NCBI RefSeq assembly: GCF_963662255.1
Contig: NC_085049.1
Location: 60,187,158-60,251,157, forward strand
From: Cinclus cinclus
Lineage: Eukaryota > Chordata > Aves > Passeriformes > Cinclidae
Length of the DNA stretch: 64,000 bases
Reading direction: 5' to 3'
Shown here piece after piece: positions 43,161 to 54,900 of this stretch; position 1 is the stretch's first letter, and every line of letters starts with the position of its first letter. A model generated the notes under the pieces. That model was given only the letters and a program-made list of their open reading frames with translations. It did no database searches and was not told where the DNA came from. The position numbers and the translations under genes are program-made.

Positions 43161-45480
43161 CGCGATAAGGAATAGGTGTTTAATGCGCATTTAGGAGCAT
43201 TTTTAGGCGATCGCTGAATTCCTGCGATATTGAATGCTAAATCAGAAAAACGGCTGAGATCCAACCTGGGCTCAAGTATGGCAGCTGGAAAACCTTCCGT
43301 TCTTCAGATCCTAGGCAGTGCCACTCATTTTTTAGTATTCCAACAGAAAATTAGTGTTTTGACATGACTGCAGTGTGACTTCTGCCTTGAAAGCGCAGGC
43401 CAACCTCCCCCACTTTGGCAAACTGCCTTCTGAAATTCAACGAAAGATTGAGCCCACATTATGTATCTATGCCTAAGAAAAACAGGCGCCTAGATGGTGA
43501 AAGCCTTCTTAAATCAGAGTAAACTATCACAGTACAAAGAGGTTGGTCTTGTCTATTGTATATGTGATAATATCACATACAAACTTGAACTATGCTCTCA
43601 TCACCTTGGCATCACAGTTAAGTGAAGCACTTCTCTACCTCAAGAGGATAATACCTCCTCTGACACTGCCTCATGAAGCTGTTTCTCATACCAAATTTTC
43701 GAGGTTTTTTTCCCCATGAGTTTTTGATGCCTCGTGGGAAAAATGAACTCCTTGTGGGAAAAATGAACTCCTCGTGGACAAAGACGACAGACAGGTCCAT
43801 TCACATGGCTAAGATATTTCATCTGCTGGTGGCTTCGCAGAGTTGCTCTTACATGTTCAGCACTTTATGCCTAGACAACTGCATTCTTTGGAACACAACA
43901 GAACACAAGTGGAGAGTCTTTCCTAGAAAACTTTTACAAGCAACTCAAGTCCCTTAGAAAGACCCATTATTTAGCTTATGGAGCTAAAGCTGATTCTCCA
44001 ATACGAGTTTTATCTTCTTCTGTATACTGTATTTTAACAGCTGCTTAGATTATTACACTAGTAAAACTGCATGACTGGAACTCAGCCAGAGCAACAAGGC
44101 TGTGATAATGCACTTTCTTACTTCCCACAAATGTTTGAGATTTCAGTTATTATCAACAACTCAAAACATCAGCTTTCAATTCAGCTGTGACATCTCCAAA
44201 CACTAAATAAATCCTGCTGTTTTAAACAGTGGTAACAGAAAAATTCAGCTTTCTTACAGAAAGATTTTTTTAGCACAAGCTAAAACACTATGAAAGTTTG
44301 GGTTTTTCTACTAAAAAAAAAAAAGATTTACTGAATTTGAAGCTGAATTTGTGCATTTAAAGATAGATTTGATGAATGTTATAAACAGTCTCAGTGTTAA
44401 ATTACAGTTCCATCTCTGCCATAGGATAAACACCTTGAATTTCCTTACCATTATCTTTCAATATGAGTAGGACTGAATAATTCCATAGATGTGGTCACTA
44501 ACTGCCAAAACATATCTACAGATAAAAACTTACCCAACTTCTGATAGTCCAAACTTAAAATCTGAATTAATTGTTCATACACATGCAGATCAAAAAATAC
44601 AAGACACACTGGGAAAAATCTCAGAAAAAAGGCAAGATGTCCTCATCGTGCTTAGGCTTTTCTAGGCGTTATAAAATACAGTAGTTTTTCCTTTTATAAG
44701 AAAATTATTTTTAAATTTTAAATGTATAATTTTAAGCCATTTAACAGGTTACAACTTTGAGACATGGTATCACTGACATTTGCATGCCCTGTCTTTTTAT
44801 CTGTTAGATAAAATGTGGAACAACACTACTGTAATGAAAAAAACTAACATATGTACCCTGAACAGTCTACTATCTAGACTCTAGTTCCCATATCACATAT
44901 GCAACCAGCTGGAGCAATGGAACCTCAGCTTTCCAACTAGCAGCTCAGTGACACCAGAATTCAGAGCTGAGCTACCTGATGCTGACAGTGGTCCCAAGAG
45001 TCACTTCTCAAATGCCAGAAGAAGCAGAAGTGGAAAGAAAACTTGCAACAAAAAAAAGGGATGCTGCTTTGAAATGTTACTAAGTGTTTGCAACCCATAT
45101 AAGCACCTTTTATTGGGGTTTTTTTTGCAAAGACTGTTTTCTCAGGAACAAAAAAGCAAGTTGAAAAAGGAACTAAACCAGCAGTTGGTGAGTTGGGTTT
45201 TGGAAGGGTTATCAGTACTTCCCCCGGGGATGACATCGTTTCTCGGCAGGGGCAGCACACCTGCTGCCCCACCTACACCAGGCCTGCCCAGCACAGGCAC
45301 AGCATGCAGGATGGAAGGGACACATCTCCAGGAAAACAGCTCTTCCATAAACTCATCCAGCTGAAGCCTGCTGGGGACTCAGATATGTTCGGGGCAGGGA
45401 GGCTATTCACCGTTTCCCGTATGAAAGGATGAGTTTTCTTTCAGCGAGTGTCTGAGGCAGGCCAAGGCAGCACCTCGGCA
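43161..45480. other. Non-coding interval between two GC-rich segments
   Basis: It contains a second copy of the palindrome GCGATCGC at 43207-43214, a 20-bp tandem repeat at 43731-43778 and a hairpin at 45249-45270. No supported gene. Confidence 0.7.
43731..43778. repeat. 20-bp tandem repeat, about 2.4 copies
   Basis: The unit is CTCGTGGGAAAAATGAACTC at 43731-43750, then the same with C-to-T at the third base at 43751-43770, then a partial third copy. Confidence 0.9.
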
Positions 45481-45740
45481 GCCATCTTGTGCTCTGGTCG
45501 GCTCCCTAGCCCATGGCGGGGACTGCCGGAGATTTGCATACCCGCTCGGGATTGGCTGTCGCAGAGCTGCTTTGCATAAGCCAAATCTGCCCGGCAACAG
45601 GCTAAAAATAGCCCGCGCCGCTGCTGGGAGCGGCACCGCGGCGGGAGCGCGGCCCGGCCCGGCCCACGCGAGGGGCCAAGGCACGCGCGGCCATCCCAGC
45701 GTCACGTGACGTGACGTGACATGACGTGACGGCAGGGTGC
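45481..45740. promoter_or_regulatory. GC-rich promoter-like segment with YY1, octamer, CCAAT, MEF2 and CRE/E-box motifs
   Basis: In plus-strand order: GCCATCTTG (YY1-like) at 45481-45489; octamer ATTTGCAT at 45532-45539; inverted CCAAT (ATTGG) at 45551-45555; a second octamer-like CTTTGCAT at 45570-45577; CTAAAAATAG at 45602-45611 (a perfect MEF2 consensus and a TATA-like element); then a GC-rich stretch and an array of overlapping GTGACGTGA units at 45701-45732. The spacing fits a plus-strand core promoter (CCAAT about 50 bp before the TATA-like box), but a minus-strand alternative ATF7IP promoter is equally possible. Confidence 0.55.
45701..45732. promoter_or_regulatory. E-box/CRE-like array
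   Basis: GTCACGTGAC (palindromic E-box, USF/TFE type) at 45701-45710 is followed by GTGAC-spaced TGACGTGA elements to 45732, three to four overlapping CRE-like sites bindable in principle by ATF/CREB or bHLH factors. Confidence 0.6.
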
Positions 45741-48700
45741 ACTCAGCTCCCTCAGGGTTTCGGTGGGCCTTTTTCAATGGCTAAAATAAATTCTGCAGTA
45801 ATTCTCTTTTTGAATCAAAACAAACTGTTATAATCTGCACACTGTGTTCTTTCTCAGTTTCGTTTCCAAGCAAGCTGGAACAGACGCCATCTTTCTTACT
45901 GTAATAGCTCACGTCGGCTTGGTGAGATGGCAATGGAGTAATCCACAATACCTGCAACAAATGTCACCTAATCCTTACTAGATGTGGACTCTTACACAAA
46001 AGTCTTGGCTCCTGAGCTACCCCTGGTTAATCACACCTCACCAGAAACACACGTGTACCATTCCTCCACTTGACACTAAAGACGGTGTGGGATTTGGAAG
46101 AGCAAGCAGGATGAACTAAGAAAAAAAGCCTCCATAGATAGACAAGGCATCTTAAGAATAAAATTTAGATACAAAACAAAGTCAGTAAGCACATAATGTT
46201 AAAAAATACTATGTACATACACGTTCCATGAAGTAACTCCAGCAGCAATCTGCATGTATGTAATTTTACAACCTACAAAACAGGAATAATCTACCAAAGT
46301 TTCATTTTCAGCAGTACTAAACTGATAGCGCAAACTCTTCTGACTGCAGCAGAAGCAAGTAAAGAGGTTTCCACACCTTTCTATTCAGCACATCCGCCCC
46401 CAGCTTTCTGTTTCACGGAACTGGTACAGGCAGGTGAAAGCCAGCACTGTAAGATGAATGAAGCACCCAGTGTACAGCTGTCTACCCCAGCTCTCTAGCA
46501 ACCTGAAACATGCCACCCAATACATAAGGTATTGGATATAAAAGCACCGCTAGAATGGGGGGGGGGGGTTGGGAGGGGGAAGAAAGAAAAAAAAATAGGT
46601 ATTTTCTCTACAACTATCACAATTAAATAAGGAGAGCAGGAAAAGAGTAGCCAAAGCAGGTGGTTGGTCACAGTGACCACCGAAGACAGCTGAAATCTTC
46701 TGAACGACCCAACAAAACAGAATCACGGCAATTAAACGGAAATCCCAATAGGAAGTAAGTGAAGTAAGACAAAAATTTGTGCGGAAAAAAGCTTCAAAAT
46801 AAAATTAGGGGGGAAAACGCCACCATCACCGCCACCAATCAAACCAAAATACACACATTTTCTTGTGAAACCTACAGTTTACCCCAACTTTATTACCTGT
46901 ACCTAGTGTTAGCACTGTTTGTCGCAAGTGTTCTTTCAGGAAAGGTAGCCTACTGCATAGATGTTAATAAGCTGCTCCTAATGCACTTTACTAGAAACTG
47001 TGTCTCCTACCATAAGACATTTTTTCATTTATCAGACACTAAATGTTTCCCAAAGGAAACTAATGTTGCTAAATGATGGGAACTAGAAAAGAAAATGCCA
47101 ACTTAATATTCTATTCAATACTAGATACAGAAGAAGAAGAAAAAACGCATGGTATTAATGTGCATAACACACTGTATTAATATGCTAAGAATCCTAGATA
47201 ATGCAGGTAGTTCATGTTTTTACAATGACCAACAGTTGCTTTCTAATAAGGTTCTGTGGCAGTCAATTTCTTACTGTACAAAGCATGCAACCAGAGTAAG
47301 ACTTACTCTAGTAATACAGTCTATAATGGTGGATTAAATTCTCTTGGGTCAGTGGATGGACAATTATTTTCCTGTATTTGCTCTTGTCACATCTCTCACT
47401 TGTAAAGACCTGTAAGAAAAATTACCCAATGTGCCACCCAAATGGTCTTTTAAATGTTTCATAATCTAATACGTAAGCAACCATTGCACGGATGATTCTT
47501 TAACTTCAGCATGTCTAGAAGAAGCTCTAGAGACATAGACTACCAGATTTAATTCTTTGCTAAACTGCCCAAGGAACAGGAAGCACGAAGTAAACCTACA
47601 ATTTCTTTTTTTTTTTTTTAAATGTGGCTCCAATCATAGAAATAAGAGATATAGAACTAGCTTTGAAAGGAACTTTAATGACAACAAGTAGCCTGAAAGG
47701 GTACCAGTTCTTACTGTATTCTTCCATTCTAGAACCTTTGACACACCCTCCTACTCACCATACTTGCTGCATATTTTGCATAATTTTGGGGGTTTTTTCA
47801 CTGGTTAGTCTTCTGACATGACAATATAAACTATTCATTGAATAAATATCGCTGTTAAAAATATAGAGAAATGTATTTAAAGACACTGTAAAGAGTATCA
47901 AGTTTGACAGGCTCATACAAAGTTATTTTCAATTTTTATTTATGAATATCCACGACAACAATGGAGATAAACAGGGTGTCAAATAAAAACTGCTATGAAT
48001 ATCTTCGTTTTTAGGGCAAGGCACACTGCAAGGTCAAAAAATCCCATTTTAGAAGGGAAACGTTATTTTTGGAAGTCCAGACTAGGGGACACCAATCAAC
48101 TGACAAAATCTTTAAGTGCCTGTCTAAAACAAAAAAACCCACTCAAAAAACACATTAATTCTAAGATTTCACATGAAAACATCAGGATAAACTTGAAGTG
48201 CAATGCAATACAACACGTTTTTGTATAAGCTCCTCATAACCTAGAAAACTTGATTAAAATGAGTGTTCTTAAAATTCCCACAAATTTAAACTGCATTTTC
48301 ATACATAGGCTTCAACCATCACAATCCATCTTCCACCTGAAAAATCTTATTTCAGAAGAATGTTTGAAACCCCTCACAACAGCTACGAAGTTAGATTTCA
48401 AAATATGGCGCAATGAGGAAAAAATATTGAAATTTATATTACTGAGATATAATTAAATACTTTTTCTCCCCGTTCTGCAATTGCAGCCTGTGCACAACTA
48501 ATCCAGTATAATCCTGCATCAATTGGGAAGACAAGGAACAGGAAAACCGGAGTTTATTGCTAATGTAATGTAAAATGTAAGACCAAAATATTTGGTAGAA
48601 AGTCTTGTTTACCACTAGAAAAACATCAATTTGCAAACTAAGTTTTATTGCCAGGTTTTGTTTCCCATGCCTGACAAAAGCAGTTTAAAGGTTCACCTCC

Positions 48701-51700
48701 AAATGAGTAATAAATATGTATACAATTTCACCAGAAACAAGTAATTTATTTACAAATCCTGCTTCAGACAGTCTCACTTTACAGCAGCACTCCTGCTGTA
48801 AATATTAACTGTATTCATCTGTAGCTACCAGAGACTACCACAGTTGCTAAGCAACATCTTAGTTTCATCTCAATTTTCATATTTGCCATTTTGGCATATT
48901 CACTGGAATCTTATTCTTTAAATAATCTTATCTTATTCCACTCCTTCAATAACTGTTTTATGAAATGCAAACAGATTTTTCAGAGGGGAAAAGGAAGTGG
49001 GGGGAAAGCTTCCATCTTCCTATGCTTTCTTAAGTACCTATGTGAAAATGAAATATCAGAATATTTGCATATGTGCCAAGAAACAGTCACCATGGTGCTA
49101 CAGAAACCTCACAGACATTCAGCAATCATCTTACCTTTTCTGATTTCTGGTTTCTCCACCTAAATTAATCCAGGAAGTAGAGAATTTCATACTAACAGGA
49201 ATATCAGAAAATTCATACCACAGAGCAATGAGCTTATTATCTAGATTTATTCTACAATGAAGTAAATACTACTCTGATACATGAGATTGAACCCCCTCAG
49301 TTAACGAACATGACACAAACCCATACATGCTCTCCTTCTATCTTACAAAAAAGTACCAATATAAATGACCTTCAGTGACATCAAGCAGCTGATTTCACAG
49401 TGACAGGAAAAGAAAAAAGACTAAAAATCCATGCAATCAACATATTTCTGGGGACAATATTGCTATGAGGTTACAGCTCCTTGAGACTGCCCACACTGAC
49501 TGTCATATAATCCAGAGGGGATTCCTATGTAACAAGACAACATCCTATGCCCTGGACAGCTACCCTGCACACTTTGCATATAATAGTAATATTCAAAAGA
49601 GGCAACAAGCTTTTCAGAATTACAGCAGAATGAGCACCACCCACTATGCAGTATGCACCATACTGCTATGCAGTACCACCATTAATAGTTTAGTCAATAT
49701 CCATACACAGTCCCATTCCCTCCTGTCCTTATGAAGTAGCATTTAAGCATTAAGAAGTACTCTTCAATGTCTTCTTAAAAGGGTTCTGTTAAAATTTAAT
49801 TCAACAAAAGGGAGATTTCACGGTGTTTAGTTAGGATTGTAGAAGAGGAGAGGATGAAATGTTAACAATTAGGTGTAGACTCTTGTGTTGAGAACTGTAA
49901 ATAGCTGTGTTTTTATGAAATATTAAGAGTAGAACCATGCATGCACTTCAGGCAATAGTTCTTCAAATAATTACCTTCAAATGATGAGGGAAAAAAGGAA
50001 GTGCTTAATCACCCATTTGAAATAGGAGATGGCAAACCTAATGTTACATGTAAGTCTCAAAGATGTAGAGTAAAAAACTAAATATCTAAAAGCAATCCAG
50101 CTATTGGACTTTCTTATCTTGCAATATGAATCTTAACAAAAGGGAGTCAATTAGCAAGTGCTATATCACCTTAGCTGCTAAGTACTATTTATTTTTTAAG
50201 CTGTGGGATGACCAAATGTCAACAGCCATATCTGAAGCAAAATCCTTGTACAAGGAATGTGAAGTATTTTCTGTGAATTACAGCTTGTTGTTAATATTAC
50301 AAAGGAATATGAATTCCAAAACATAGGAAACTGAAATCTTTAGTATGAAGGCATTTCTTTTCCATAACGATGGAAGAATCCATATTTGTGTCTCCTTGAT
50401 TTCTTAGTCTAAGATCCTTGAAGAAGAAAGCAGGAAAAAGTGTTTTCTTGACCACAGCAGTCAGGAAGTTCTCATGCTAGGTTCCTTAGAGGACACAAAA
50501 GCATAATAAAAAGATTGAAGTGATGTTCCATCTAGTCTATCAAGACGTTTGTCTTTTAGATTAAGAAGCTACAGGCCTCAAACGATATCAACTCACGCTT
50601 CCCAAAGTATTTCTTATGTCTGTTTACTAATGACCCCAGTAGGGTTTGCTAGTACGCAGGATGTACAGGTAGTTTTGGAAGGCTTTCCTGGCTTTAAACT
50701 CCACGTATAAGATGACAGGTTTTCATTTTTTTTTCTTCTTATGGGTTATTTTCAAAGCCATCATAAGCCCCAGTTTGCAGTTACTCAACATATCACCTCT
50801 GCATGGGTTGCTCGCAGCAAACATCTGAAGTCAGCCAGAAACATTTGTTTATGCTGACTAGTGACATCATACACACTAACTTAATGAAATGCACCTAGAT
50901 ATATGATCTGTTTAGGACACCACAAAAAATAGGTCTAGAGCCATCTCCAATGCCAGTGTTGCATTCCTAAGTGAAAAGGATGGGCGTGAACAAAAACGGA
51001 ATACATTTCTTCCAGTAACGAGGTCACTGTTTTGCTTGCTAATACAAATTTTCAAGAATAAAGAAAACAATATTACTAATTTATGAAGCACTGATAGTCT
51101 GCATGGAACATCAAAGTTGCATTTCACAATATTATATAATACAAAAAAAAAGGAACTGTAAGTTTGACTCTACTGATATATTATTTTGCAATGATTTTGC
51201 CAAATAATCAAACAGTGCATAAAAAGTTTTGAGCCTGGTCCCAAAAAACAGTGGCCAGGCTGTAGTGATACTGTCCAATGCATTTATGAGTTGGCAGTAC
51301 TTGGTCTCCAAAAGACTTCTTCAGTGAAGAGCTCAAAGCAGTTCTACAAAAAAAAATTCCTTTATTTTACTGTTTTGTGAGGGGGGGGGAAAGCCGCTGA
51401 TGAAGCAACAATTCAGTAATACCATTTCAGAAACACAAAAGTACATGAAGGAGTTATGCAGCTATTTTAGACTGTTTGCCTTCCCAAATTTTATTTAAAA
51501 AAATCATATGGAGAAAAATGCATCTGCACAGTCACTCAGGGCAACCATTTACAAGAAACTTTTCTTGCCTAGAGGTTTCCCAAATATGACCCAGAGTCAG
51601 ATGCCAGAAGCAGATGGTAAGAATTATACTTAAAAATGCCTTGATTGATAAAATATATAAAAATCACAAAGGGAAACATCTTTAATTTTAACCATTTAAT

Positions 51701-51713
51701 GTTTGTTGTAAGT
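45741..51713. other. Non-coding interval
   Basis: This is 6 kb of AT-rich sequence with a G-quadruplex candidate at 46557-46579, a poly-T near 47608-47620 and a G-run near 51381-51389. I found no supported gene, RNA gene or CR1 copy. Confidence 0.65.
46557..46579 (+). repeat. G-quadruplex candidate
   Basis: A run of 12 G, then TT, GGG, A and GGGGG. It satisfies the usual four-run G3+ pattern. Confidence 0.75.
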
Positions 51714-51961
51714 CAGCCTCCAGAAAGGCCCAGAAGGAACCTTTCAGCCTCCAGAAAGGCCCAGAAGGAACCTTTCAGCCTCCAGAAAGGCCCAGAAGGA
51801 ACCTTTCAGCCTCCAGAAAGGCCCAGAAGGAACCTTTCAGCCTCCAGAAAGGCCCAGAAGGAACCTTTCAGCCTCCAGAAAGGCCCAGAAGGAACCTTTC
51901 AGCCTCCAGAAAGGCCCAGAAGGAACCTTTCAGCCTCCAGAAAGGCCCAGAAGGAACCTTT
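51714..51961. repeat. 31-bp minisatellite, 8 identical copies
   Basis: The unit starts CAGCCTCCAGAAAGGCCCAG and ends AAGGAACCTTT, 31 bp, repeated eight times without a mismatch (248 bp). The unit has no stop codon in any of six frames. The 151-codon frame across it (from 51645) is therefore a by-product: 31 is not a multiple of three, so all three frames are read in turn as a 31-residue repeat. Confidence 0.97.
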
Positions 51962-54900
51962 AAGATCAAAAGGAACACTCATCCAGTCTGTATCTTGCCT
52001 AGTGAGCCAACAAGCCAAAATGCTTGCTTGCTTCTTGGATAGGCTGCAGTTTCCCCTCATCCCAAAAAATCAAAGGCTAGATTTCACTTTGAATGAGTGA
52101 AGAATCATCATATATCCTTTCTACGTGAGCTGGCATATAGCATAGCTGAACTGTTTCCTGATAATTTTTCAGACTAACTACAGACTCTTCTGTATGAATT
52201 TGTATGTGACAGTCTCTCCCAGGCTTGCATTTGTAACCATAAAACTATTTCATTTACATACCCCCAAGGTGAATATGACAGGTCATAATCATTCTTGTGC
52301 TCTTTGCCAGGACCCCTCCTAATTTTTTGAAATGGTAAAAAACCAACACAGACAACATGACTGCAACTTGTATTGATGCTCACTTCACATCATCAGCAAT
52401 TAGTGTCATCCAGGAACATAACTGTATATAGAGTACAACTTCCTTACTCTTTTCTCTGTATGCTACAGAATTTCAGTCCCTCCGCATTACCTTTTCTGGG
52501 CTTTAGCTGTCTATTTTGTCTGTGTGATCCCCACTTACTTCCAGGACAGAGTGCCCTGTCAAGCAAATATACTTTATGCTGGATGGTCTACAGATGTATA
52601 AATCCGATTATGGTGTACAAGAGTAACATATATATTTTAATAAATCTGATAAATGGTGTTTTGGTCTCATTAAGCAAAAGATCCTAATGACTTTGTAAGA
52701 GTCAATCTTTCCATCCTCTGTAAGTTAACAAAAAGGAACTACTTTACAATACCAATCTTAAACTTTACCTGGACCATAATTACTATCCTCTCTCCTTCAA
52801 AAGCTTTCAAAATCAATTTAATGTTTTATTGATACAGGGTTTGGAATGAGGAAGTTGTTATTTAAGGAGTAACAAAGAGTAACTGTATCAAGGAATAACT
52901 GCATTAGAGATACTGGGTATTTACACCAAGGAACTTTGTTCTAGAACAAATTATAGTAGGATATCCTTTTTATAATAGTGTTTCAGCAATTAAATCACCC
53001 CCATATTAATTGAAATAATATTATTTCATATTTACAGACACACTGTTAATCCTCCATTAGTTTTCTCCAGAACTTTTTAAAAGTCTTCAGTGTCTTCCTC
53101 AATTCCAACTTTATACTGACTTACTGGAAAGGACATATCAGAAAAGTATTTTCAGCCAATTCTTTTAAGGCTCCTGGATGCAGATTACAAAGACCTCCTT
53201 ATAACCTTTGCTGAGAAATACCTACCATGGAATCGTCAGTATCTTCCTTAAACTTCAAGGCTTCAAAAACTTGAGTTACCTACATGACCTCCTAATATAA
53301 TCTCACTTTTATCTAAAATAACCCCAAAAATACTTACGGTGATATACCTTTTTTCTTTCACTATGATTCTGTTACCATTATTAATAGGTAGATAATCAGT
53401 TATGTTACCTACATTACTGTTAGAATTCTCAATTCTTAACAAATCTCACATTTGTAATCATCTGCTTTATCAGTCAAGGTTTTCTTCTCAGGAATATTTT
53501 ATTATAATCAGTTTTCTACATTCTTCATGCCCCACAAAATGCCATTTCTCCTCTGCCATTATCACACTCACACTTTAAAGGAAGGAGGGAGGGGCCATGA
53601 ACTGCTTCCTTCATATAGCAATGAAAGCAAGACTGGTTCTAATAGAATTTGACATTTACAGAAAACATCATTTTTAAAGGTGATTTCTAGTGTCATTTAC
53701 TTGGGGAATCTATCACACGTGTGTTTGTACTCTCTCAAACACACATGCCCATTTTTGCACTTTTTGTAGTCTGGACATACATATAAGCAGACTTCTAAAT
53801 GGCAAGCAAAATTTTGTCCATATCAAATCTTTAGTGAGCGCTAAAAAGTTATCGAAGGTTTTGAAGTATATGAGCTAACTACAAACTGCAACTCATTTGG
53901 CCCATATTGCAGGCATGCAGCATTTTTCTCTGCCATATGAATGCAGAAGTTTGCCTTTCTCTGTTGCAGAAGGGGGATTTTAACTGTAATGTCAACCAGT
54001 TACGGTTCTCCTTCCTCTACAGGCCTTAATTCCCAGGCCATTTCAGAAGGTCTCTAATACTTCCAATAGCTATCAGTGTCATTTTAAGCTGTAATAATTT
54101 ATCTGTTTACTTTGTCCTTCTAGCTCTTTAGTTTCATTCTCTTCCATTAATCTTAATTTTCCTTCAACCAAAACAGGCCTGTCTACTTCCAGTTCCACAT
54201 CCCTATCTTGAGCTGATGTCTACTTTTAAGTGACCATGTTTCGTTGGCTTGTTCATGCATCCCCAGTTACGTCTTTTCTTTAGGTCAGTGACCATCTTTT
54301 CAAATAATTTTCTTCTACCACCTCTCCAGTCTTCCAAGCTGTCACTACTCTGACTTGTAAAGTAAAAACAACAACACATATTTGTGCAGAACTAGCACAT
54401 CTTCCCCATGCAGCCATTTCATGCACCACATGCATAACCACAATAGAGCATATTATGTAATTAGCACTTAAATTCTGTAAAAATTTCCTGCTCTAAGGCA
54501 AGGTTATTGTCTTCTCAGAGAGGAGATCATAAAAACACCATATTCTGATGTATTTCCTTTCTTCTGAGAACAGCTTTTTGAAATGTACATATAGGCATTT
54601 AAGGAAGTATATATACTAAAAGATATATGGACAATAGTTCAGTGACTAATTGCTTTAACAGCTTTGTAATCTCAAAAAGAAAATTCAAACTACAACCAGG
54701 AGAATGAAGATCCTTCATAACACCACAAAACCAAAACACAATTGGTGGATTCAACCTTGTCAACTATGCACCCTTTCCAGGCTAAGCTCTCACAATTGCT
54801 AAGCCTTCATGTGCATCAGCTAGTGTCACTATAGAGACAAAAACAGTACACTAGCAAAATAGTAGAGGTTCGAATCAAACAAAAGAAGTAACATTACCAA

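Noticed and set aside
42637..43264. Long frames over the CpG island (for example 174 and 168 codons, minus strand)
   Set aside because: Arg/Pro/Ala-rich products from GC-rich promoter DNA, overlapping in several frames, with no recognisable domain.
51714..51961. CRISPR-like array
   Set aside because: The repeats are directly adjacent with no spacers, and the host is a vertebrate.
51645..52100. 151-codon plus-strand frame as a repeat protein gene
   Set aside because: It is open only because the 31-bp minisatellite has no stop codons in any frame. It has no exon structure or flanking coding sequence.
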